Assembly: GCA_963575745.1 (NCBI GenBank)
Contig: CAUYUJ010015958.1
Location: 198,164-262,163 of the forward strand
Reading direction: 5' to 3'
Source: Prorocentrum cordatum
Lineage: Eukaryota; Sar; Dinophyceae; Prorocentrales; Prorocentraceae
Length of the DNA: 64,000 bases
Positions 44,085 to 53,735 of this stretch are shown piece after piece (position 1 is the first letter of the stretch; each line of letters opens with the position of its first letter). The position numbers and the translations under genes were made by a program. Under the pieces are notes generated by a model. That model saw only the letters and a program-made list of their open reading frames with translations. It did no database searches and was not told where the DNA came from.

Positions 44085-44410
44085 TTAAGGCTGTAGGGCT
44101 GTGGGGCTATGCGGCTATAGGACCATAGGGCTAGTGTTATAGGAGTATAGGACTATAGGGCTATAGCAACATAGGGCTGTCGGGCTACAGGGCAATACGA
44201 CAATAGGGCCACAGGGCTACAGGCCTATGAGGGCTATAGGGTCATAGGGCTATAAAGCATAATGACTATAGGGCTCTATGGTAATTAGGGTATTATGGCT
44301 ATAAGGCTATGGGGCACAAGGGCTATAGGGCTATAGGGCTAGTAGGGCTACAGGGCGAAGTCTGTAGGTGTATTGAAATATGGGGCTATAGAACTGTTGG
44401 ACTATATGGC
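44085..44410 (+). repeat. GGGCTATA tandem array
   Basis: About 35 units of GGGCTATA, AGGGCTAC or TAGGACTAT, 7-10 bases each. Units loosely resemble the TTTAGGG telomere type but none is exact. The array ends abruptly at about 44411. Confidence 0.85.
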
Positions 44411-44575
44411 GATAGAGAACCCAGGCGCCCCGGGGCACCCGGGCACCCCAGGGCACCTCCGGGCACCCCTGGGCACCTCCGGGCACCCCCGGACACACCG
44501 GCACCCGGGCACCCCGGGGCACCCGGGCACCCCCGGGCACCCAGGCACCCGGGCGCGCGGCGAAAATAGGCGGCA
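44411..44575 (+). repeat. GGGCACCCC tandem array
   Basis: Follows the previous array without a gap. Units of CCCGGGCACCCCGGGGCAC and CTCCGGGCACCC, about 10 bases, are almost pure GC and highly self-complementary. Confidence 0.85.
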
Positions 44576-44929
44576 AACCTAACCTAACCAGATGAATCCG
44601 CTAGGACCCCTACAGAGGCAAGCTCCGATTGGGGAAAATCGTGGATACCCCCACGGTGGGACGTACAGCTGCGAACCAATGTCAGAAACAAGTTTCGTGG
44701 ACTTTGACAAAAAAAAACGGGATGCTGGGAGAGTGGGGCGGACAGATAATGAGAACTGCAACCGTGTCGAGAGGAGCGCGGGATGTGGAGTGGATTGGGA
44801 TGGAGTGGACAAGAGTAGGGTCTCAGAAGAGCGGCAAATAATGGACAAGAGGAACCGGGAGGACTGCGGAGGAGCGGGGGGCGCACGGAGGAATCTGGAG
44901 GAGGGACTGGGAATAATTTGGGACTCACG
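44576..44929. other. unassigned DNA
   Basis: Unique sequence with GGAGTGGA and GGGACTGGGA steps. Nothing recognisable. Confidence 0.4.
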
Positions 44930-45725
44930 GGGCAACGAAGTGCGACAGCGGGGCCACGAACGGCATGCATATGGGGCCACGACGGGCGCGAACGAGCGGG
45001 GGCCACGAACGGCATTCGTATATGGGGCCACAAAGGGCGACAGCGGGGCCACTGAAGGCAGCAAAGGGGCCACGAAGGGCAGCGAGAGGGCCACGAAAGG
45101 CGACAGCGGGGCGACGAATCGCATGCGTATGGGACCACGAAGGGCGCGAGCGAACGGGGGCCACAAAGGGCAAGAAATTCGGGGCCACAGAGGGCAGCGA
45201 CGGGGCCGCTGAGGGCAGAAACGGGGCCACGGAGGGCAGAGAAGGGGCCACGAAGGGCGACAGCGAGGCCACGAAGGGCATGCATATGGGGCCACGACGG
45301 GCGCGAACAAACGGGGGCCACGAACGGCATTCGTATATGGGGCCACAAAGGGCGACAGCGGGGCCACTGAAGGCAGCAAAGGGGCCACGAAGGGCAGCGA
45401 GAGAGCCACGAAGGGCGACAGCGGGGCTACGAAGGGCATGCGTATGAGGCCACGACGGGCGACTGCGAGCGGGGGCCACGAACGGCATTCGTATATGGGG
45501 CCACAAAAGGCGACAGCGGGGCCACTGAGGGCAGCAAAGGGGCCACGAAAGGCAGCGAGAGGGCCATGAAAGGGCGACAGCGGGGCGACGAAACGCATGC
45601 GTATGGGACCACGAAGGGCGCGAGCGAACGGGGGCCACGAACGGTACATAATGCGGGGCCACAGTGGGCAGCGACGGGGCCGCTGAGCAGCAACGGGGCC
45701 ACGAAGAGCAGCGAGCGAAGGCGAC
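44930..45725 (+). repeat. higher-order GGGGCCACGAAGGGC array
   Basis: Basic unit of about 20-22 bases, GGGGCCACGAAGGGCAGCGA and variants. Units combine into a longer block beginning GGCCACGAACGGCATTCGTA at about 45000, 45314 and 45474. Frames on both strands stay open over more than 400 codons and give repeat peptides (for example MPFVAP and RPSWPH in minus sense). Both strands being open at once shows that composition, not selection, keeps them open. Confidence 0.85.
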
Positions 45726-45859
45726 CGCGGAACCAACACGGGCAGCGAGGGGCATCGAAGGCGGGCGAAGGGCAGCGAACGGCGACTGCAGTCCATAACG
45801 GGCTGGTCGGGCGGGCAAGCCCAGACGAGCGGGTCGAGCGGGCGGGTCGTTGAAGCGTC
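45726..45859. other. transition between arrays
   Basis: GGGCAGCGA units decay; GCGGGCGGGTCG-like steps at about 45800-45850. Confidence 0.4.
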
Positions 45860-46244
45860 AATTCTGCTTGAACCGCCAGGCAATATGTAGCGGGAGCGCG
45901 ATTCCTGATTGTCGAGGAGCGGCAGCTGAATACAGGGAGCCGCGATTCGGTGGTAAGTTGCGAAGGAATTCCCGAGCGAGAGCGCGATTCTTCAATAGCT
46001 TGCGATGAAATATCAAGCGGGAGCCGCGATCCGGTGGTAAATTGCAAGGAAGTCCAACGCGAGAGCGCGATTCTTCAATACACTGTATGGAAGTATCAGG
46101 CGGGAACCGTTGTTGTTGTAAACGGGGGGCCGACGACACAGTTTGACCCTCAAGACTTCCCCTGATTAAAAAAGCAAGGTGCAAACCCCAGGAAGGGCAC
46201 TTCAATCGAAACAACAATAATTATTATTCAGAAGTGAGAGTTCA
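45860..46244 (+). repeat. tandem array of the GAGGAAGTCTCAGGCGGGAG family, plus tail segment
   Basis: Degenerate units: TAAGTTGCGAAGGAATTCCC, AGCTTGCGATGAAATATCAA and TAAATTGCAAGGAAGTCC, each followed by a GCG(A)GAGC..GATTC segment; spacing is about 60 bases. Then come CCGTTGTTGTTGTAA, GACACAGTTTGA, CAAGACTTCC and AACAATAATTATTATTCAG (to 46244). The same order of parts occurs at 47060-47640. The array core is the reverse complement of the units at 10915-11605. Confidence 0.7.
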
Positions 46245-46545
46245 ACAACAACAGCAGCAACAACAACAATCATTATACGACTGTTCGCTCTTACTTGCCC
46301 GCGTGTCAATCAAAACGAATCCTCCACACCCGCGATACCCGCCATTTTTGTCTTCGATCATACCCCCTTTGGGGGGGGGTATTTCTCTTTGCGGGGGGCG
46401 GCGGGCTTCGATCGGCGTCGAACCTGCACGGGCGGACAATCCTTCGTGGGCGTACGTGTGCCCGCCATTGGAATTGGTGTGGGCCCTGTAAAACGAAGAG
46501 GGGGAGAACGACGGATAGTGGGAGGAAGGGAGGGGGAGAGAGGAA
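46245..46545 (+). repeat. dispersed repeat, copy 2 (GACTGTTCGCTCTTA)
   Basis: Second copy of the repeat at 43675-43925. It is joined on its left to the array tail segment, whereas copy 1 is joined to the minisatellite module, so the parts are exchangeable. Confidence 0.7.
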
Positions 46546-46599
46546 GGAAGAGGGAAAACGCCAAAAGAGAAGGAGCGAAGAGGGGGGCGGTTAATTAGA

Positions 46600-46752
46600 G
46601 GCAGCGAGAGAGAGAGAGAGATATATATATAGAGAGAGAGGGAGAGAGAGAGAGAGAGAGACAGAGAGCGAGAGAGAACAACAAAAACATATAAGAGAGG
46701 TAGAACAACGGAGAGAGAGAGAGAGAGAGAGAGACACACACAAAAAGGGGGG

Positions 46753-46796
<44 letters not shown>

Positions 46797-46965
46797 GAGA
46801 AAGGGAGAGGGAGGGAGGAGGCAGGAGAGGGGAGGGAGAAGGGAGGAGGGAGAGGAGGGACAGGGGATAGGGCAGAGAGGAATAAGGATGATGGAAGAGA
46901 GGAGGGAGGGAGAAGGGAGGAGGGAGGAGGGAGAGGGAGGAGGAGCAAGAAGGTAAAAGCGTGAA
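46600..46965 (+). repeat. GA-rich tract
   Basis: GAGAGAGA runs with TATATA, CACACA and G-run interruptions, then GGGAGGAGGGAGAGG to about 46945. All minus frames through it read Ser/Leu/Pro repeats. Confidence 0.9.
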
Positions 46966-47059
46966 CGTTCGAGAAAGTCCTGGGCGAAAGCGCCGTTCCT
47001 GAAGGAACTCTCGGGCAGGAACCCACGACGGGCTGGCGATCCCCTGACGGGCGGGTCGG
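46966..47059. other. short unassigned stretch
   Basis: GC-rich sequence that already contains one eroded unit of the following array (CTCGGGCAGGAACCC). Confidence 0.3.
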
Positions 47060-47640
47060 GCGGGTGGGACATTCAAGCGGGATGCCAGAGTATGGCGAGA
47101 ACGCGATTGCTAAGTCAATTGTAACGGCGTCCTTGGCGCAGCGTGTTTCCTGGGCGTCGAAAGCGCAATTTGAATAAATCGCATGGAAACCACACGCGAG
47201 AGCGAGGCTCTCTGGCGGGAGCGGGGGTCTTGATCAAATTGCGAGGAAGTCTTGATTCAATTGCGAGGAAGTCTCAGGCGGGAGCGCCGTTCCTGAGTAA
47301 ATTGTGAGGAAGTCTCAAATGGGAGCGGGGGTCCTGACTAAATTGCGAGGAAGTCATAAGCGGGAGCACCGATCCGGAGTAAATTGTGAGGAAGTCTCAG
47401 GAAAGGGGGTCCTGAGTAAATTAGGAAGAGGTCGCAGGCGGGAACGGGAGCCGTTGTTGTTGTAATCCGGGGGGGCCAGGGGCCCAGTTTGAACACCAAG
47501 ACTTCCTCTCCCAAAGAACTGGGTGCGAGCGTCGAGGGACACACCTTGATTGAAAAATACAACATGCACCGGTGAGGGGGGATCAACAATAATCATTCTT
47601 CAGGACTGAGAACTCAACAACAACAACAAACAACAAACAA
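47060..47640 (+). repeat. tandem array of the GAGGAAGTCTCAGGCGGGAG family, second plus copy
   Basis: Clear units: AAATTGCGAGGAAGTCTTGA, CAATTGCGAGGAAGTCTCAG, AAATTGTGAGGAAGTCTCAA, AAATTGCGAGGAAGTCATAA and AAATTGTGAGGAAGTCTCAG, each followed by GCGGGAGC.CCG.TCCTGAGT. The spacing is about 45-50 bases at 47220-47450. The tail repeats the order at 46100-46244: CCGTTGTTGTTGTAA, a G run, CCCAGTTTGA, CAAGACTTCC, CTTGATTGAAAAATA and CAATAATCATTCTTCAGGAC. I read this as one composite repeat present twice. Confidence 0.8.
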
Positions 47641-47765
47641 CAGTTACCAACAACAGCAACAAACACACAACAAACAACACACAAGAAACAAGAAACAATA
47701 AACAAGAAACAACAGCAACAACAACAACAGCAACTACAACTACAACTACAACTACAACAACAAGG
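47600..47765 (+). repeat. CAA/ACAACAAC tract
   Basis: CAACAACAACAAACAACAAA and ACTACAACTACAACTAC units. Similar shorter CAA runs mark the other copies of the composite repeat. Confidence 0.85.
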
Positions 47766-48009
47766 CATCAACGCCTATGTGTGCCCCTCTCTCCCAAAGC
47801 ACAGACGTACAGTCACTCGGTTCGCAAGACCGGACTCCTGTGCCCCTCGGCGCACACGAGGGGGGGGGCGGCAGCAGCCAGCATCCAGCACTCATAGAAA
47901 CAACAAATAAAGAATCTATTGGGACCCATATGACGGTCAACTCGGCCCTGCCTTCGCCAAACGATTTCGCGCTGGCGAAGCAACGCCTCTGGCTGCCTCC
48001 TCGAATGGG
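47766..48009. other. unassigned DNA
   Basis: Short unique stretch between the CAA tract and the next tandem array; an 80-codon plus frame without features. Confidence 0.4.
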
Positions 48010-48228
48010 AAACCGTTAGGGATGGATGGGGCCCTCATAGCATCCGATTCGGGATGGATGTAGCTCGAATAGCATCCTATTCGGGATGGGTGGAGCTCTA
48101 ATGGAATCGTGCCAGGGATGGATGGACCTCAGATAGAATATTGTTAGGGATGGGTGGAGCTCTAATAAGTTTCTGTTAGGGATGGATGGGGCTCTCATAG
48201 GATCCTGTAAAAGATGGATGGAGCTTTT
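48010..48228 (+). repeat. GGGATGGATGGRGCTC tandem repeat, about 44 bp
   Basis: Five to six units of GGGATGGATGGAGCTCTAAT plus AGRATCCTGTTA, starting near 48020, 48052, 48085, 48115, 48147 and 48179. Steps are about 32-44 bases. Confidence 0.8.
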
Positions 48229-48660
48229 ATGGAATCAGTACGTATCACATAGACTTAATGGAACCAATACCAATCAATACGAATCCATACGAATGGGAGT
48301 ATCAATGGGAATCACTCGGGACCATGACGGATCAGTAGGAATCAACCGGATAATGAAGAATAAATCGGGATCGCTTGGCATCAAAAAGACTCAATTAGAG
48401 CCAATGTGAATCAATGAGAAGCAGTCAGAAGCAATAAAACAGATCAGTAGTAATCAAATAGAACTAATAAGAATCAATGATAGTCAATAATTCATGATTA
48501 CATTCAATGAAAACCAATTAGAAACAATTGTAATCAATCAGAACCAATGGGAATGAATAGGAATCACTGAGAATCAACAGGAGTCACTAAAACCAGCGGA
48601 CACAAATCCGAATCAATAGGAATCAATTGAAATCAATGAGCATCACTTAGAATCAAGGGT
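48229..48660 (+). repeat. AATCAATRGG tract, about 10 bp period
   Basis: Repeated GAATCAATAGGAATCAAT and AACCAATRAG units on the plus strand. A sudden AT-rich island in GC-rich surroundings with a base period of 9-11. Confidence 0.8.
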
Positions 48661-49524
48661 TTCTCTGAAGGCCCGACCCCCTGCCGTCCCCCCTTGACGC
48701 GCCGCCGACCGGAGCAGCTGGGGAAACCAAAAGGTACCGATAACGCTACTCCCCGGGCCTCCCGGGGTGCGTTCTGACTAAGCTGTCGAAGCGAATTCAG
48801 CGGTCGCGAGAAGGGCCTCCCAGGAGGACCAAAATGCGAGAACCAGGCAAGGGCAGCGGTACGGGCACCCTTTCCTCATCTGACCTCTGGCTTGCGGCGT
48901 GCAAAGTCTGCCGCTCCTGATCTCGCCGAAGCGGTGGGGCGAGTCGTCGGCCCCAACTCCCCGCAGCGCCGGGGACCACCCAAAGACATAGTCTTCTGCC
49001 TCTTCCTCCTCTCTCTTCCCCTCCTCCTCCTCCTCCCTCCCCTCGTCCTCGCCATTCTTGTCTGACTACAACAGAAGCATATTACGGTTTTCACTTATGC
49101 AAGCGAGAATGTAGTTTCCAGCTGCTAGCGAAGGGATGGGGGCCGATCATACATTCTGGCCGCTGGCCAGTTCATCGCGTTCGGAAGTAGCATTCGTGGA
49201 TGGTAGTGTCTAGTTTGACTCAGCAGTTATACTGTACGTAGTTCTAATAATCCCAGGCATGAGTACTCCGTGCGAGGTAGATACAAATGATGTGTTGTGT
49301 TATGGCTCGCTATTTGCAGTTAGTACTCGCTAAACGACTTTGGCCCGAAGCGACCCCCTTGCCCACGTCGGGGCGCCTAAGTGACAGAATCCTCCGAGAC
49401 ACCTGTGAACGCATGCGGCGTTTGCTGTTTCACAGGGTGGCGATTCTGGCAGCGTGAGTGGGGCATCGGCGGAAGTAGAGACCTCCCAGATGGGGTCCCA
49501 GTGGATGGTGTCGACGGATCGCGC
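48661..49524. other. unassigned DNA
   Basis: Unique sequence. A short pyrimidine tract lies at about 48995-49055. No gene recognised. Confidence 0.4.
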
Positions 49525-49645
49525 CGCATCGCCGATGCATCGGCGATGCTATGGTGATGCATCGGCACCGTCGGCGATGTATCGACGTGAAAGAGAATGG
49601 GCTCCACATCGAGCCGCATCGGCGATGCGTCGGCGATGCGGCTAC
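49525..49645 (+). repeat. CATCGGCGATGC short repeats
   Basis: GCATCGCCGATGCATCGGCG-type units; each contains an inverted pair (GCATCG / CGATGC). About seven units. Confidence 0.75.
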
Positions 49646-50215
49646 TCGGACCCCACTTGGGAAGCCTAGGATAGAGCACGTTTCGGATGACAGACAGGAC
49701 ACCACCAGGCGGTCAACAGATGTGCGTCTACCACTGGAAGGAATCATCTGCCATCAAACTATAGGCTCCGCAGGTCTTCAATACATCACAATACTTACTG
49801 TTTGGCCCTGACTCTTGGGTGTGACTCCTCGATCGGTGCTTGCACAGAACGAGGCCTTGCGAATATCAAGGGAATCAATCAAAACAACTGGCTGATTGAT
49901 TGTGGTGCGCGAGCCCGGATCCCAGATTCCAACTCCAAATTCCAACAACAATGCTTGGGAAATTTAAGTGGGCGGCCGGGTTCCCCAATTCTCCGATCTG
50001 GGTCGATTTCGATGGGAAGCCGGGTTTTCGGTTCCTAGAATCCAGATTGCGGGGATCCCAACACAAGAGATCGAGGGGAGTTGAGATCAAAGGTTACAGA
50101 TCGGCAAGTAGAGAGCAGGAGTTGGGAAGAACGAATAGAGCAGATATTAGAGGATAGCAGGCAGAGCAAATTTAGATGGTAGATGAAATACGTAGAGCGG
50201 TAACAAGAAGAGAGA
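49646..50215. other. unassigned DNA
   Basis: Unique sequence, no domain in any frame. Confidence 0.4.
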
Positions 50216-50372
50216 CATAACGAGAGAGAGAGAGAGAGAGGCTGAGTAGAGAGAGAGGGTACATGTTGCCACGGTCGTAACCAGAGAGTGAATACAATGA
50301 AGCATGACCACATGTCAGAGAGTATGCAGCAGAATCGAGAGAGAGAGAGAGAAAGAGTAGAGAGACAGTAGA
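50216..50372 (+). repeat. GA microsatellite pair
   Basis: GAGAGAGAGA runs at about 50223-50260 and 50336-50372 separated by unique sequence. Confidence 0.85.
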
Positions 50373-51241
50373 CAGAGTAGGCATGTTACACAACTGCAAC
50401 ACAATCCTGAAATTCGCTGTATGGTTTCTCTTGTCGAAGCGGCAAAACAACGTGAAACGGCAAAGCAACTTAAAGCTCACGGAATCCAATACAAAGTAAT
50501 TCAACACAAGGCGCCGCAAATTATCGAATGCCAAGGAACGTGAATGCCAAGGAACGTGAAGCAAGAGAATGCCATAATGATGGTAACTTGTGTAGCACAG
50601 CGCAATGCAAGTCCACACTATGCAATACTTACAGATCAGTTCAACACAAGGAGCCACATATACTTCATGTCAAGGAACTTCACAGCAAAGCGAAGACACG
50701 CAACGCAATTCCACACACACACACACACCACAATAAAACAACATGCACATCAACATAACGCCATCTAGTGCAACAGCATGCAGCATAGCGCAATGCATCA
50801 CAATGCAAGGCCGTTCAAGACAACGCAGGGCAGCGCAAGAAACTGGATGCACAGAACTTCCGAAGCGACTCGAAGCGACTCGACGCATTGCAGAGAACTG
50901 CCGTGCCATGCTACGCAGTGGGCACCATCAACCAGGGGCACATCACACCCAGGCAGTGCGACGCTGCTCAGACCAGCGAAGCGAAAGCACACAGCCGCGC
51001 AAGGCAGTCGGGCAGACTCTGGCCAGAAAGCGACGGAGGCCTGGGGCCCCTGGCCTGCAGAGTCGGCCAGCGGCGGGTGTGCTGCCAACGGTGCCCCTCG
51101 CCCAAGCTGTCCCCGGGGTGTCCAGGAGCCGCCCCAGGGCCTCACAAAGCACCCCTCAGCTGGCTCCATAAAGGGCCACAAGGGCTCCAAAACGGGCGCG
51201 ACAAGCCTGGGGCACCCTGGGCCAGGAGCACCCCTGACGGG
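50373..51241. other. unassigned DNA with weak CAAGGAACGTGAA repeats
   Basis: ATGCCAAGGAACGTGAA is tandemly duplicated at about 50528-50560. Loose CAACGCAA and AATGCA words continue to 50830. A short CA run lies at 50712-50728. No gene recognised. Confidence 0.45.
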
Positions 51242-51402
51242 GGCGCGCAAACATAGATCAGCGATCCATGGATCGGGGGAGGTGTCCTCCCCAAAATGCG
51301 GCCGGTGCCGCCTCGTTCGGCGGCGGGAAACATCGTTTTCCCAAGGAAACCGACGAGACCCGTCGCTAATCCACGCCCCCATGATCCATGTTTGTGTTCA
51401 CC
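51242..51402 (+). mobile_element. MITE-like hairpin element, copy 3 (internal deletion)
   Basis: Shorter relative of copies 1 and 2. Left end GGCGCGCAAACATAGATCAG, right end TGATCCATGTTTGTG. Here the large hairpin is reduced to a single CGATCCATGGATCG: the 28 bp between the two arms is missing, as expected from recombination or slippage between the arms. The small hairpin is kept but with changed bases on both sides (GGGAAAC and GTTTTCCC in place of GGAAATC and GATTTCC). The block CCAAAATGCGGCCGGTGCCG is conserved in all copies. Confidence 0.7.
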
Positions 51403-52134
51403 TGACTCTGGCAATCTCCGAACTGAGGGAAAGCCGCGGCCGGCGGCGGCGTCCCCCCCCCCCGCCTCCCGCCTCTCGCGACGGCGTCGAGCTGCGAGCT
51501 CAGCCGGAGCACCGTGTCCTGGCACCGCCGCTGGGGGAAAGGGACGAAGGGCACCCGACTCCTGCATGAGGGGGGGCCGGATAGGGAGAACGAGGAGCGT
51601 GACCGAGCGTGAACGCGGAAGCGTCGGTGTCGGTCCTGGTCATCGTCCATTTTGATCATTGTCAGTTCGTGGAACGTCCTCACGAATCGGCGACGGTCCG
51701 CATGGACCATGACCAAGATCGGCTTCGACAAGATCCCGCAGCATCTTTGTCGTGGCTATCGCATCTCTTCCATTGCAGGCAGGAGGGCCCAGAGCTTCGA
51801 CGCCTTCGAGAAGACACGATGGCCAAGCACTCGTCATATTCAGTGTCCACTCCACCACATACTGTGGGAAGCACAAGGACTTACTAGTACGTTGTGCTGT
51901 TGTTGAAGGCACACGTCCGACACGATAATAGCGCACAAGTCTCACAGTATATCGTTTCCCGAGCGGTACGGCCAGAAAGCACCCGCCACGGAGCTTATGA
52001 TATAACATGTCTGAGCGTGCGCGTCGCCCCTGCGTGACCGACGCAACCAAAGTATAGGTGTGCCTGGGTGGTGCCGATGTCATGAGAAACCACATCCTCG
52101 GAAAGTCAGTGTGAGGAGCAAGATCCTCGGCCTC
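51403..52134. other. unassigned DNA
   Basis: Unique sequence with overlapping open frames up to 151 codons and no domain. Confidence 0.4.
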
Positions 52135-52215
52135 GTTGTCCCTCCCCTGATGTCTTCGGGGGCCTCTTGGGGTCCCTCACTAAGTCCCCCGAGGCTTCCC
52201 TGGGCCCCTGAGGAT
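52135..52215 (-). repeat. short 10-12 bp array, GGGGCCTCTTGGGG type
   Basis: A brief stretch of the same family as the arrays at 455 and 1335 (GGGGGCCTCTTGGGGTCCC, CCCCCGAGGCTTCCC). Confidence 0.5.
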
Positions 52216-52734
52216 CTCCAGAGGCACCCCCCAAACAAAAAACGAGCACGTCCAAATAACCCAGAAAAAAATACCCCTGCGTTGCGCAAAAGTCTGGCAT
52301 CACCAACTGGTGAGCCGGCCTGGGACACCGCTCCGTTGGAGCTTGCACGGGCTCGCGAGAAGTGGCGACAGCTGCGAGGCTGTCAGCACCCAGCTGGACT
52401 CCCACAGGCCTACGAGAGTGGGGATGGCCGCGCGGTTCCCAGCGCCCAAAGGAGCTGAGGCAAATTTGGATGCGCGTGGGACGTCACTCCGCTGGACCTC
52501 GTAGGGCCAATTTCGCTCAAACCCCTCCAAGACACCATCGTGAGCAATTCCTGGGGCTGCGACAAGCTGTGACCACGAAGACCACCCCCAAACTAGTAGT
52601 CCCCATCTGGTAGGGACCCGAGAGGCTCCCTGCTGAAGAACACACGCTTGCCATAAAATGGCAAGTCTCGTCTCGCTGCCGGATAAATTGGACAAGGCGA
52701 GCAGGAAACCGCCGATTCCAATATTATCCTCCTC
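52216..52734. other. unassigned DNA
   Basis: Unique sequence; nothing recognisable. Confidence 0.4.
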
Positions 52735-53230
52735 TTCCTCCTCCTCCTCCTCCTCCTCCTCCGACTCCTCTTTCTATTCCTCCCTCTCTTCCGATGATCG
52801 TTATCCGCGTCCTGATTCCATATGTCCTCCAGATCCTCACCATTACTTTCTATTCCGCGTCCACCTCAAAATCCTGCTCCGCCCTCCGCCTAGTCACCCC
52901 GCCTCCTCATCCCCTTTTCCCTCTTGCTCCTCCGTCTGCTTTTCCTCCCATCTGCTCCCTGCTGCTCATCCATCCTCCCTCCTCCATCCCCCCTCCCTCC
53001 CTCCATCTCAAATATCCTCCTCCTCGTCCTCCTGCCCCTCCCCCTCCTTCTCCTCCTGCGCCTGCTGCTCCTCCTGCATTTCCTCCTTCTCGTCCTCCAT
53101 CCTCCTCCAGCAGGGTTCCAGGAGGCGCACTGTTCGCTGGTGATTGACTCACTACAAGGCGAGCTGGAAGCCAATCTCCTCACCCGCCTCCACCTTTTCC
53201 TCCTGCTCCTCCTCCTCCTCCATACTAAGC
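52735..53230 (+). repeat. CTC/TCC pyrimidine tract
   Basis: TCCTCCTCCTCCTCCTCC at 52735-52765, then irregular pyrimidine-rich sequence with CCTCCATCC, CTCCTCGTCC and CTCCTCCTCC to 53225. Confidence 0.8.
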
Positions 53231-53439
53231 ATGTGAATTGGCCGAACCTTCCCTTAAGCAACCCTCGGCGCAAGTCAGACTTGTAAATGACGGGCTGGGG
53301 CCTGAATTTAAAATCGAAGGGCGTACGCATCCACGCTCACTCATCAGTAGAGTGTGTATCACTTGCGAAAACTATGCGCCTGAGGCGGGCCCCTTGCCTC
53401 GCAGATTGCCTGCGTCCCCGCCGCACCCCATTTCTTGTT
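53231..53439. other. unassigned DNA
   Basis: Short unique stretch between two simple repeats. Confidence 0.4.
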
Positions 53440-53535
53440 TGTGTGTGTGTGTTTTTGTTTTTTTCTCTCTCTCTCTCTCTCTTTCTCTCTTTCTCGCCCT
53501 CCCTCTCTCTCTCTCTATATATATATATATACATT
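53440..53535. repeat. GT, TC and TA simple repeats
   Basis: TGTGTGTGTG, then TCTCTCTCTCTC with TTTC interruptions, then TATATATATATATA to 53531. In minus sense this lies just downstream of the second LINE and may be its tail. Confidence 0.85.
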
Positions 53536-53735
53536 CCACAGGGCTTGGATCGACTCCACCGCAAAATGCGACAGCTGTAATATGGCTGAGGCGCCAACGT
53601 GTCCAGCGACCCACGGCCCTTCTGGTGGAAGCGAAAGCCTGCCCAACTGCCAGCGCGTGTGAACGGCCGTTGCGGCTTCGCGACGCAGATCGTTGCCTAT
53701 ACTGTCGAGGCGATAACATTCGGATGCTGGTAGCT

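Noticed and set aside
44085-44410. Interstitial telomere
   Set aside because: No exact TTTAGGG or TTAGGG unit; dominant unit is eight bases, GGGCTATA. Left as a remote possibility in findings only.
44579-45883. 434-codon minus-strand open frame with repeated MPFVAP-like peptides
   Set aside because: Tandem DNA with a near-multiple-of-three unit; plus frames across the same DNA are also open. No evidence of selection on the peptide.
46242-47072. 276-codon minus frame with hydrophobic Leu/Ser/Pro runs resembling membrane protein
   Set aside because: Encoded by the GAGAGA tract at 46600-46965; low complexity, not membrane segments.
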